Shown here in pieces: positions 24,541 through 34,947 of a DNA stretch of 64,000 nt (positions within the stretch are counted from its first letter, which is position 1; every line of letters starts with the position of its first letter). This DNA is from Botryosphaeria dothidea (lineage: Eukaryota; Ascomycota; Dothideomycetes; Botryosphaeriales; Botryosphaeriaceae). The DNA is taken from assembly GCA_011503125.2 (NCBI GenBank), contig WWBZ02000008.1:496001-560000 (forward strand). The letters are read 5' to 3'. The notes under the pieces are model-generated. The model searched no databases and was not told the origin of the DNA. It worked only from the letters and a program-made list of their open reading frames with translations. The position numbers and the translations under genes are program-made.

Positions 24541-24772
24541 TATAAGGCAGCAAAGCCGAAATAATGGTATTACTTTTAACTAAAAATCTATGTACAAGAA
24601 GAAAGGAAAGAGAGTCTAGAAAGAGAGGGCGAAGGGTAAATATACCCAGTCGCTTAGCGCTGGGCCCGTGCCCTAGTGCCTAACCGAGTTATCCTTAGTA
24701 TAGCTAGGGCCTCTAGTTACTATTAAGTATCTATCTAGTTGCCTAGGGTAGTAGCGCTTAAGAGGCCTAACA
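24541..24772 (-). repeat. 5' LTR of chromovirus 2
   Basis: This 232-bp partner of 15806-16037 ends cctaaca on the plus strand, so the element starts TGTTAGG in its own orientation. It is less RIP-mutated than the other LTR. The duplication agtac follows at 24773-24777. Confidence 0.93.
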
Positions 24773-25569
24773 AGTACTAAGTAGAGCTACTAGTTAGAAC
24801 GGACTTTTCTACCTAGTTCTATAGTCTATTTCTAATTTTAGAGAAGGACTACTCTAGTCTAAGTATTAGATATAAAGAGCTTAACGTCTCTACTAGGGAG
24901 CTTCTTAGCCGCTAGTACTCTTTTATAAGCTAGGCTTTTTTCTATCTAGATCTTCTTAATAATAGCCTCGTTAGTAAGGTTAGTAACCTTCTATTTATTA
25001 GTCTTATCCGGGAAGTATAGAGTAAGCTTAGTAGTAGTTAGGGGGGTAGGAGGCTTTAGAGCTACTTAGGCTATAATATTAGCCTAGCTAGATACTACGG
25101 GCGTAGGAGTAGTCTAGAGTTAGCTAACTACCTTCTAGACCTACTAGACCTCCTTAAGGATATCCTTAAGGCCTAGCTTCTTAGTAGTCGCCTTCTAGTA
25201 GATAGTAATATAATCCTAGAAGATTATCTTAGTAATATCGAGAAAATTTTTTACCTAGCTAGAGAGGACTAAAGGGAGGCTAGCGGATGCTTATAGGGCT
25301 TAGAGGAGGGTGTCTGCTGTTTTTAAGGCTCTTTTAACGTATTCTACGCTGTACTAAGTATTCTGCGGTTTATTGGGGGTGCGCTGTGGTTGGGTAGAGG
25401 TGGTCACTGGAGGGGGCTGTTCGCCCCTTCCTGCGGCTTCTACATCAACCACAACGCGGCTGCAGCTGCTCTGAGTGGTATTTCGAGTCTCGCTGGGCCT
25501 AGGAGAGTCCCTGGGGCCCTCTCCCGGCGCCGTAGCTTGGGGTCGATTTTTTGGCGTGGTCATGTTTTT
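24773..25569 (-). mobile_element. LINE 5' end with a recognisable ORF1 start
   Basis: The LINE interrupted by chromovirus 2 continues to its 5' end. The last ~300 bases (25,300-25,569) keep many CA/TG sites. Here ORF1 is still open from an ATG at 25563 (minus) for about 70 codons, with the N-terminus MTTPKNRPQ and a Pro/Ser/Gln-rich, probably disordered, region. Towards the left the RIP changes return and the frame fills with stops. Single-copy DNA begins to the right. Confidence 0.8.
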
Positions 25570-27290
25570 CAACGACCAAATATAGCAAAACCTTCTTTGA
25601 GGTACCAATCAACTTCATCGTGATTTTCTCTTTTTTTTTATGTACTAGCTTTTTATTGAAAGGTACAGGTGTATTGCTATGATGAATAGCTTCCTGTAAA
25701 AGTCAGCCCGTCTCCGACTTTACTGCAATGTTACGACGGACCGTCTGTGTTGGGTTTCAGTCGGTGTGTAAGACCATTCGGCCAACCTCCCGTCGACTCT
25801 CAGTCGACAAAAGGTTCAGCAATGATCAGCCTGGCGGCTGATCGTGCCCCAACAACTCTATATACAGGTAGATCCGTAACATGCAATTTAAATCCGAACT
25901 AATCTTGGTTACTTAAACAACTACGTGTCTCCCTGGGACTTTTTACCTATCTATAAATTATACCGTATACACGCTGGTCATTTATAGCTGAATACCATCT
26001 TGTCTTCTTCCTAGTTCTTAGCTACACAGACCATACGGCATCTCTAATCCCTTTCCAATTAAATCCTTTATTTAATTTAACTGGCAATAGACACCGATGA
26101 TTAACTCGCTATACTATAATCACCAGCGAGATCTCGTTACACACATCCGATTGGCTTTCGGCTAAACTATGTTCTCCAAACGAGTAGTATGCAAGCTCCT
26201 TGAGCCTCTCTCCGGCAATCCTTTGCTTGCTTATTCCATCATCATGATTCTCCGATGGAGCTTCTTATATCCCCCGTGCCTGGACTTTGAAAATTAAGAT
26301 CTGGACCATGCTGACACCGCGGAACAGGCCCCAAAGTGTCAAGAGCTAGAACCTGGTGCGACATGTCAATCGGTTATTGTCGCTGCAAACCTATGTAAAA
26401 GAAAGAGTATCTGCGCGGGAGATGACTTTGGAAAAGGAAGAACTCAATTTGGCCCATTCTTTGCTATGGTACGATATTGAGGTGCAGAGGCGTGGAAGCG
26501 GGAAGCGACCTGGTAAGCAACTCTAATAGATTACATCGTTCCGCGTGTGAAGGCCGGCGGAGATGCTCCAACGAGCAGCAGTTGTCGGGATATTTATAGG
26601 ATTACATATTACACTACTAACGGTGCAGTACGAGCAGTACTCGAGTTGGCTTATTTTTCTATAGCAAAGTGTTAATTTTATTAGCTCTACATAATATAGA
26701 AGCCGGTACGCCCATGCGAGCAGATCTTCGTTCCGAGACATAACCATCTAATTCTTAACCTCTCGAATGAAGTAAAAGGCGTTTGAGCAATTGTAAGAGA
26801 ATTACTACATTAGTGCCTGAAGTCCAGCTTAGCATTCGCTCGAGTTCTCCGGCTGGGGTTTATGGAATAGCATTATTAAACAGGACATATTAGCGAGGAA
26901 TGACGTCCGGAGAGTAAGCTGGAGAAGGACAGAAACTACGACATCCTATCAATCCCATATATATCCCACGTCATCCACGAACGGTCGTTTCCAAATGCTC
27001 CATGCCATCGTGCCGACCACGCAGTATACTCCCGTGTTAAAACCACCGCCGCTTAAACCTCAGAGCTGCTGTGTACGCAACAAACAATGATTGCTCGTAC
27101 GGTACATTCACAACCCATTAAGACAGCGCCTCGTAGACTACAAGGCCCTGGGGCGGCAGCGCCTTTCGTCTTCCGACTAACGCCGCCATTAAGCCCGGCG
27201 CCCTATAGTATTCTTTCGAACTTAAGCGGGCAAGTTCGGTGGGTATAGCGCAGCCGCGTTCGTCCCGAGGCTGGCTCCGCTGCGCGGATT
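25570..27290. other. Single-copy DNA without a recognisable gene
   Basis: CA and TG are back to normal frequency. Only short open frames occur (the longest is 74 codons at 26523-26747 on the minus strand) and none has a recognisable motif. No RNA gene or repeat was seen. Confidence 0.5.
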
Positions 27291-27293
27291 CAG

Positions 27294-27850
27294 CTAGACG
27301 TCCAACAGAGCCGTCAAGGCAGAATCTGGGAAGCCCTTGTTGGAGATGTCTGGATGTTTATCTGGTACGGCGGCGGCACACAGGTGGTAGCGATGTAAAA
27401 GGGGCGACTGACGATACGGTAGTCTTCGTGCGTGAAGAAGACCGGGTGTATGATGTTGTAGGAGGAAGCAGGCAATTGTCCGCGAGGACGGGAACGGGCG
27501 CCACACTTACAATAGAGGCCAGCGCGGAGCTCCAGCTTGACCTATGCGTCCTAATTGCGAAATACTGCCGTCTGTTGTCTGCTGCTGGATAAGTGTTTGT
27601 CGGCAAAAGCAAAGGTAAAATTAGTTGTTGCAGCTAGACCGCACCATGTTGCTCCCATCGGCGTCAACGTGCAGCCCGCAGACCGTATGACATTGTTATC
27701 GCGCAAAGTTCTCGGTACAAGCATGTCACTATACAAAGCGTCGATCGATTTGCCTTTCCACGTTACCGTGGCGTACTCAGTAGCCAATGGAAATATGACA
27801 ATCATCACCTTCGGCGCAAGCTCCGGCGCACGTCGCCAAGCCATCTCTGA
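27294..27850 (-). other. Possible coding remnant, unidentified
   Basis: The minus-strand frame 27551-27844 (97 codons) has a protein-like composition with a hydrophobic stretch, several Thr and two Cys, and begins with ATG. Further minus frames of 70-84 codons overlap to its left, as would be seen in a small spliced gene or a decayed one. An opposite-strand frame of 110 codons (27555-27887) covers the same bases, so the coding strand is not certain. I do not recognise a family. Confidence 0.2.
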
Positions 27851-28709
27851 CTTTGTCGAAAAAGAACCAGAGTATTTGGAAGCATAGAAGTCTTCTTGAT
27901 GATCAGGGGGGGGCGCTAAAGCCTAGGCGGAATAATACAGAAGCAGTGGCGGGGCACGACTCGATTTGTAACAGGATCGGGGGTGAAGGCGGAGACGGCG
28001 GCGGGGATTGCGACCCAGTCGGAGAGGCCCAAGCGCGGAAGGAAGGAAGAAAACAAGTCTGGAAGAACATGTAAACAAGTAGCTGCATGACGGCAGAAAA
28101 GATAAAGCGAGGAGCTTATGATCGCAGCATCAACGGCCCTTACAGTGGCAAATCGGAAAAAATATGTCATCTAATTCATGGAGAATGTTACCTCCCCGAG
28201 CCCCAGCCATATTCTATTCTCTGCCCCTCACATCCCTTCGGTCGCCTAATTCGTCAATTCCTCCTTAATACTCGAGAGCTGCTCTCCCAGACGAATGTCC
28301 CTGTCGTCGTGCCAGCCATCCTGCAACTCCCCTATCCTCTCATCCTCCCGTAAACTCACCTCGCTCTTGAGCACCAAAAACTTCTCACTCTACTACAATG
28401 CGTTTTCATTGACCGAGGCCTTTTCCAGCATGGCTTCTTTGAGCAAGCGCCTACAAACGCCTGCCATGGCCTTGGACTGGTCCACCGGGCTTTCCGTCCG
28501 TCGCTTTTTCCAGCTGCTTGTCGCGTGGGCATTCGGGGAGGAGTGGGCGCGAGCTCATCGTCAGACGGGGGCTGACAGCTGCAGAAACGGACGCGGTCGC
28601 AGTCAGCGTAAACCACTCCCCACGATGACCACAGCGCCGTACAACGTGGCCGTCCGGGACAAACTGGGGCGGGTGTCTAGGAGCGGTACTGCGGAACACT
28701 GCAGAGAAC

Positions 28710-29560
28710 TCAGGCCTGGCTGGGGCTCATCGTCCACGGTGGGGGGTAGAATGTGACATCAACCGCATGAGCAAGACTCGCTATCATCTCTAAGACGTCG
28801 CCTGAGACTTTGTTCTTTGGCGCGAGCTCAACATCCGAAGCCAGGACCAGCCCAGGCTCCTTCAGCTTGAATCGCGTACCGATAGCTTCTGCTCCCAACG
28901 TCGATGTAGCAGCCTCACGTAACTGCGTAACCCTCCCCAACGTAGATGTACGGTCCGGATTGATCAGAAGGTGCACGATGTGTTCCCTTTTGGTCGTGGT
29001 CTTCAAATGAACGCCAAATTGTGGGCGGAATGAAGCCAGCTCGAGGATGGAGCTGAAGGGAAGCGAGAGTCTAGGTCGGGATTGGGAGAGCGTCATTCGA
29101 CGACGACTGGAGCATCGGCGAGGGAGAAATCGTCCATTTAACCCGTTCGACAAGATCAGCACACGCAACACTCACGACGCACCTGGAAAAGTGAGGCCCC
29201 CATGTGGCGAGTGACATGGGATTCGCCCATCTAGGCTTTGATGCAGAGGAGCAGCCTTGACTCCACGAGGTAAGTAGCACAGATCGGTGCCGGAAGGGCA
29301 CGAGCATTGACGACGCCGGGACCCCAAATCTTCTGCTGAACGTTTTGGGTAAGCAGAAGTTGGCCAGCTAGCCTTCTCATGAACAGCTGGCGCTCTCGGG
29401 CGAAACCAAAAGTCGCGCACGCGGTTATCCACTTGTCCTGGACACCTCTAAACTGACAATGCGTGTATGCATGTCGATAAAGCAACAATCGGTCAAATTT
29501 TCCGAGATGGATGGCGATGGCGAAGTAGGTGATGGTGGTCGGTAATGGGTGACGGTGAGG
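28710..29560 (-). CDS. Possible two-exon gene, unidentified
   Basis: Two consecutive minus-strand frames look protein-like. The upstream one (to about 29560, stop at 29231) gives a Leu/Arg/Gln-rich segment. The downstream one (29171 to 28710, 153 codons) contains a segment rich in Leu, Val and charged residues and ends at a TGA. They could be joined by an intron between about 29,230 and 29,160, but I could not settle the splice sites. No family recognised; the product and the boundaries are both uncertain, and a decayed gene is equally possible. Confidence 0.25.
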
Positions 29561-29713
29561 TTGGAGTGAAGAGTGCGGGGAGAATCTTAGTCATTATATC
29601 ATCACGTGATTATAGGGAACGCCTCCGAACTCCGAATCAACTGTGTACATGCTGTTGACAATCTCAGAGTGACAACCCCGGCCCCATCTCATCGCTCTCA
29701 AGAGAGCCTGTGA

Positions 29714-30493
29714 CTAACTTCCTTCATCACCCTTGCACTCCTGTGCTTGTCTCGACCACGTTCCGACAGAGGCTCTCTCACCCGCTCTACCCGGTGTATA
29801 CACGCCGAGCGCCCACCGCCGACAGATGGCATTCTTCCTGTACTCTTCTGCTACGTCCCTTTTCTGGCCCCGCCACCCCACCTGGTGGCCTCCAGCCACC
29901 GACATGGGATCCTCGCTTGATATATCTCTGTCCTCAACCTCGCCCTCAGCAAAAGATGCATCATGACTGGAAGGCGTCAACACGGGCGATCCCGCAGCCG
30001 ACTTTGAGCTGGCTCGGTCGCTCCGCCCCGCAGCTTCGTCAAAGAGACCAAAGAATAGACTGCTGCCACCGTTGAAGCCATCCACTTCCGCCTCGGGACT
30101 GTGGTGTTGACCGTGATAGGCATCCTCGTTTGCCCGGGAACCTGCATCCGAGCTTGTCGTTGCTGTCGTTGATGAGAATGCGGAGCGCAACATTGCCGGC
30201 GGGTTCCAATAGCCCTGACTGATATCCTCGTCGCCGTTTGGATTCGGGAGGACTGGTGACGTATCCAGATACGGATTTGGTATCGCCCGTTGGGCAAAGA
30301 CGGCATCCGCACCATTTCCGTTGGTTGCAAATGCCGTGATGGCCTGGGAGGCCGAAGAGTTCTGAACACTGATGAAAGGCGACTTTTCTCGCCGAAGGGT
30401 CGTCTCTCTCTGCTGGACGACGTCTGCTTCTGGCAAACCAGGCGAATGAAGAAGATCTGGAGACATCTCCCGCAACGACGAGGGCAGCTTCAT
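29714..30493 (-). CDS. Hypothetical Ser/Ala/Gly-rich protein
   Basis: A single open frame of 259 codons starts at ATG 30493; an in-frame TGA lies about 11 codons upstream, which supports this start. The protein is rich in Ser, Ala, Gly, Asp and Glu, lacks long hydrophobic runs and looks largely disordered. A short basic/aromatic segment with EEYRKNAICRRWALGVY lies near residues 214-230 and may be the only folded part. No signal peptide or known domain is seen. Opposite-strand frames overlap, but this is the longest and most protein-like frame of the island. It has no recognisable partner nearby. Confidence 0.4.
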   Translation of the reverse strand: MKLPSSLREMSPDLLHSPGLPEADVVQQRETTLRREKSPFISVQNSSASQAITAFATNGNGADAVFAQRAIPNPYLDTSPVLPNPNGDEDISQGYWNPPAMLRSAFSSTTATTSSDAGSRANEDAYHGQHHSPEAEVDGFNGGSSLFFGLFDEAAGRSDRASSKSAAGSPVLTPSSHDASFAEGEVEDRDISSEDPMSVAGGHQVGWRGQKRDVAEEYRKNAICRRWALGVYTPGRAGERASVGTWSRQAQECKGDEGS

Positions 30494-32140
30494 GTAGGTA
30501 CGATGAATCGAGGGCTTTCACTGAATCCAGAGGAAGAGCCGATGCTGGTGCTTAACGAGGCAATGATGCTCTTGAAACCAGCCACCTGAGGCCTTAAATA
30601 CTTGCGATGCGCCAGACACTGCCTTCTCCAGCTCCTTCCCGTTAGCGTTTTTCTTCCTCATGCGGTGATACATAAATCAACCCAACCAGTACGCATTGGC
30701 GCAATATTCTCTACCTGTTCGCCTTTTCTTCTCAGCTGTCTACATCTCAAGTCCAGCAGTTCTGCACGCCACCTCTCCTACAGGATCGTTTTGAGGACAA
30801 GGAGAAGCGAACTGACAGCCCGTATTAGGTATAGCGCGCGCGCTTTACCGCCTTGGGTGTGAATTTATTCTTTTCCTGTCCAGCGGTAACTTCGTCCTGG
30901 GAGTGCAAAATGAAGGCTGGCCAATCCGACGTAACCATTCATGTTCTGTACGCTCGTTCTCCCCGCGGAGACGGGGCAGTCCCGTCAAGAAGATACGCAT
31001 GCTGCCAAGATACCACCACTAATCTGATCCCGAGATGACGCACGTCTGGCGCCACGGCGCCAACTCATATTCATGTCTCCACATCACCATTCTACTTTTC
31101 CAAAACTGCAGTTCGACTGTAGTCTACGTTTCCTCTCGCATTAGAGACTTTATCGGGCTACCATGTACCTTGTCTGACGCGATGCGCCCCGGCTCCAGCT
31201 TCGTGCCAAGTCGGTCGCACGGATTACGAATTGCGCAGCTGTGCGGCAAGCAGGGTCTACATCGCCTGGCATGAAGAATTTCGCAGATATCAAACCATGC
31301 GACCCATCACCTCGTCTCCACTAACTCTTCCCTTTCGATTGCCCTGTGTAACGGCTCTACCAATAGCGTGGCACCCACGCGCCCACCAAATCGTTAACCC
31401 TCGCACACAACCACCGGCCCCTCGATGCAGCCACCGCAGACTCTTTGGACCCTGCGCACGGCTAACAACACGGTCACATTCCATCCCACCATGCCCATCA
31501 ACCCCAATATTTGAGATCCGACCTTCGCATGAGGATGATTACTGTTCAGAAAGATCCTGTCTGATTGGGCAGCCAAAGGAAAATGGACTCAAGAGCAAGA
31601 GGCGACCCGGGAATAACGTGTTTGAGACTTTGCCCCGGATGAGTTTCAGGGCGGAGATATGCCGACGGGCGCTGCTGGGAAAGGTATCCACTGCGACCTC
31701 TGCTCAGCTGCGCCACGCAAGCCTCGAGAGGCTTGCAAACCTGTTCAAAGCATTGTCGGCTTCAGCTCAACCACTCGCGGCTCGAAAGTGCTCCGCGGAG
31801 CATTTCCCACTAGACCCGATGCGGCTTCCAGAGCACCAATGGCCTGACGTTTGAGTAACGAGCTGAAGCGAACCCTTGATCATCTGGACAGACGAGACGG
31901 AAAGCACCCAGAGTCAACTCATCCTGGTTGCGTCCCTTTTGAGATTCAAAAAGATTTCAAAATGGAATTAATTCAAGTCCATGGGCGTGCAATGGATGCC
32001 TCACGCATCGGCCGGCCGCACGGGCTCCTCTACCCTTGATTACGTCTCGGGTCGGTTCAAGAGTAGATCAGTTCTCAATGACGTACTAAGCTACTTACCT
32101 ACAATAGTGCATTCATAGTTAGCCTGAGTGTCTTAAGGTT
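30494..32140. other. Single-copy DNA, no supported gene
   Basis: Several overlapping frames of 60-207 codons occur on the plus strand (the longest is 31231-31854). They are rich in Arg, Pro and Ser, show no motif and are typical of GC-rich non-coding sequence. Nothing else was recognised. Confidence 0.4.
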
Positions 32141-32144
32141 AGAA

Positions 32145-32218
32145 TATAGCTCGAGGAGTGCCTAAAAGAAACTCTAGCTCATTACTCGAGCTATACGTAA
32201 CATAGAATTTCTATGTTA
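32145..32218. repeat. Two adjacent inverted repeats
   Basis: tatagctcgag (32145-32155) pairs perfectly with ctcgagctata (32185-32195). Right after it, taacatagaa (32198-32207) pairs with ttctatgtta (32209-32218) around a single base. They could form hairpins; no adjacent gene explains them. Confidence 0.6.
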
Positions 32219-32504
32219 GACAGCACATTAGAAGTCGTAAGTATAAAGTAGATAATAGTAATATAAAAAGTAGTTAGCTTATGCGATCTGTGGCAAATAA
32301 ATAGTTCTGTTCTCGCTATCCTTCGCTATTACTATGCTAGAATCGTTAAACATTCAGAGAAAGGCGGAAAGTAAGTTTCGGCTTCTTCAAGAAAGGACTT
32401 AGTTTATTCACTACGGCCTATAGAAACAATTCCGAATTTATATTTCTATAGCTTACTCGGATCTTCCCCTCTTCCTTCCGCCGCACAACAGTACGAAGCC
32501 CGGC

Positions 32505-32839
32505 ATGCCCCTCGAAGCCCGCGTTCTCGAGGCGGCCGACGTCCCGACGTTCGTGTCTTATCGCCGCCGCCGCCATACCAGTCGGCCGCACGATATACGA
32601 AAACACGTCGCACCCCGTATATCTTAGCTCCAAAAGGGAAAGCTTCTCCGCAGACACGACACATTCAACATGAATAATACTTTAAGCTCATCGATATCGA
32701 CAATGATGCGATCCTCGCCTGCGCGATCTTGGATTTAAACGGCAACGACCGATCCGACGTGAAGCTAGAGGACCTGGAGAAGCCCTTCTCGTCCTCAGTT
32801 TCTAAGGGCTCGCTGACTGGTAAGGCTCAGCGTGACTAA
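32505..32839 (+). pseudogene. Remnant of a GNAT-type acetyltransferase-like gene
   Basis: The segment from ATG 32505 opens with MPLEARVLEAADVPTFV, which resembles the N-terminal strand and helix of fungal GNAT-family acetyltransferases. The frame stops after about 40 codons. A different frame from 32681 to the TAA at 32837 reads FKLIDIDNDAILACAILDLN, like the central strands of the same fold, and then an acidic stretch. Two parts in different frames with stops between them, and no acetyl-CoA-binding loop found, indicate a decayed, truncated gene. The family call rests on short similarity and is tentative. Confidence 0.35.
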
Positions 32840-33079
32840 ACAGCATATCTAAACTACGTAAGCCGTGCGTTGAGAAAGACTCTACTTTGATATAACTTAC
32901 GACATTACCTAGCCCTACCACTCTTTGTAAAGTATGGTACCAAACGAGAAATTGCTTTAGTATGTTTCGCATTAGAAATGCGAAATAATTTACAGTCTAG
33001 CAAAGATTTCTTAATTTGAAAGACTTATAACTCAATTATCAGTGGGCTGTTTATATAGTTTAATATTAGAATCAAGATT

Positions 33080-33290
33080 AAGAGGTGGGTATTTTGTGCA
33101 GTTACCCAGTAAAACAAAATTTAAATACAAGTGGGTGGGTTTGACATTGACCCAGTAAAATCCAAATTGAATGAAAATAGGCCGTTGCGATGGTAATCCA
33201 GTAAAATTCAGAGTCCGTCAAAGTGAGCCATTTCGATGATCGATCAGTAAAATCCAAATTCCATCAAAGTATGCCGTTTTGCGCCGAATT
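33080..33290. repeat. 46-bp tandem repeat, about 4.5 units
   Basis: The string cagtaaaa recurs at 33107, 33153, 33199 and 33245, exactly 46 bases apart each time. The unit bodies share patches such as tccaaatt and gccgttt but are diverged. A partial unit precedes the first. It lies about 100 bp from the LINE boundary at 33392. Confidence 0.85.
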
Positions 33291-33391
33291 TTCAACACTG
33301 ACAATTTTCTGGCTTGCCTAGATTACAGATCTACACGGATAAGGAAAAATTATAAAGACAAGTATATTATTCTTGACTAACTATATCTACT

Positions 33392-34218
33392 AAAACATGA
33401 CCACGCCAAAAAATCGACCCCAAGCTACGGCGCCGGGAGAGGGCCCCAGGGACTCTCCTAGGCCCAGCGAGACTCAAAATACCACTCAGAGCAGCTGCAG
33501 CCGCGTCGTGGTTAATATAGAGGCCGTAGGAAGGGGCGAACAGCCCCCTCTAGCAACCACCTCTACCCAACTATAACGTACCCCTAATAAACCGCAGGGT
33601 ATCTAGTATAGCGTAGAATACGTTAAAAGAGCCTTAAAGATAGTAGATACCCTCCTCTAAGCCCTATAAGCATCCGCTAGCCTCCCTTTAGTCCTCTCTA
33701 GCTAGGTAAAAAATTTTCTCGATATTACTAAGACAATCTTCTAGAATTATATCTCTATATACTAGGAGGTAAATACTAAGGAACCCGGCCTTAAGGATAT
33801 CCTTAAGGAAGTGTAGTAAGTCTAGAAGATAGTTAGCTAACTCTAGACTACTTCTACGCCCGTAGTATCTAGCTAGGCTAATATTATAGCCCGAGTAGCC
33901 CTAAAGCCTCCTACCCCCCCGGCTACTACTAAGCTTACCCTATACTTCCTAGATAAAACTAATAGATAGGAGGTCGCTAACCTCTCTAATAAGGCTATTA
34001 TTAAGAAGATTTAGGTAGGAAAAAGCCTAGCGTATAAAAAGATACTAGCTACTAAGAAGCTCCCTAGTAGAGACGTTAAGCTCTTTATACCTAATACTTA
34101 GACTAGAGTAGCCCTCCTCTAGAACTAGAAATAGACTATATAACTAGAAAGGGAAGTCCGCCCTAACTAGTAGCTCTATTTAGTACTAGTCTATAACGTC
34201 CCCCTTAAAGATATTAAC
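33392..34218 (+). mobile_element. LINE 5' fragment (ORF1), least mutated at its start
   Basis: It starts with the common LINE 5' boundary five bases before an intact ATG (33397). ORF1 is open for about 58 codons, after which TAA/TAG appear and RIP saturation sets in. It matches the first ~830 bases of the copy at 34943 and is cut off where a minus-strand LINE begins. Confidence 0.8.
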
Positions 34219-34942
34219 CTTATTTATTTCTTCCCGATATAGCTCCCTTACGGATCTATGCGGGGCTAGCTATCTATAGTTATTTTATACGAGGGGGAAA
34301 ATCTTTTCGCCTAGTAAAAACCCCTCCTCTCTCTCTAGGCATACTATCCTATACTAGTTCTTATTTTTCCTTCTTACTAGTAGCGGCTACTATAGTAGCC
34401 CTATATTTACTAACTAGATCTATCCCTTTAGTTCTTATCCTCGTAGTTATCCGGATCCTAGTAGTCCTAGTAGTCCTCCTAGTTTCTCTTTCTAGTTATT
34501 CTTCTAAATTAGTTTTCTTACTAGACTAAATTACTTAAGTAGCCCTAGGCGTAAGAACTAGTCTATTACTACTTTAATTTTCTTCTTCGTTAAGAGGAGG
34601 AAATAGTAGTCCGTAGTTCCTACTCTTTAGAGTATTTATATTCTACTCTATTAGAAGTAGGGGTAGAAGAGAAGAATATACTTTAGGGTTTATCTATACT
34701 AGCCGTATAGATAAATAGGGCTAGAGTATTCTAGTACCTTACGCCTTAAGAGGAAGTCCTCTAGTCTAATATACTCTATACGTAGTAGAGTAGCGAGTAT
34801 ACTCTATAGCTTAGATAGTTCGCTATAGATTTATCTAACTTTCGGATTCTACTATATACTTTAGGCTACTAGCTTATCTTACCTTCTTTAGCTAGTAAAC
34901 TTTATCTATCTCTTCTTTTACTTATTTCTATATACTATACGT
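34219..34942 (-). mobile_element. LINE 3' part, split by the full-length copy (continues at 40099-40720)
   Basis: It reads as the reverse complement of the LINE 3' UTR and the ORF2 C-terminal region. It is interrupted at 34942 and resumes near 40099 with the next part of ORF2. The flanks at the break form an imperfect 16-bp duplication: ctatatactatacgta at 34928-34943 and 14 of 16 identical bases at 40083-40098. Confidence 0.8.
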
Positions 34943-34947
34943 AAAAC

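Larger units (their letters stand above)
15806..24772 (-). mobile_element. Ty3/Gypsy chromovirus 2, complete, with a LINE inside
   Basis: LTRs of 232 bp (15806-16037 and 24541-24772) are flanked by the 5-bp duplication agtac (15801-15805 and 24773-24777) within LINE ORF1 sequence. Coding is on the minus strand: gag near 22,700-24,300, RT near 21,000-21,700, integrase near 16,500-17,500, chromodomain near 16,100-16,300. A plus-strand LINE of 2.57 kb (17570-20139) interrupts pol, so the element proper is about 6.4 kb. The gag/5' LTR end keeps many CA/TG sites; the pol end is saturated with RIP changes. Confidence 0.93.

Noticed and set aside
25390..25623. Open frame of 77 codons on the plus strand
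   Set aside because: It is antisense to the LINE ORF1 start at 25563 and therefore a shadow.
31231..31854. Open frame of 207 codons on the plus strand
   Set aside because: Arg/Pro/Ser-rich, overlapped by other frames in all phases, and without a motif or a credible start context.
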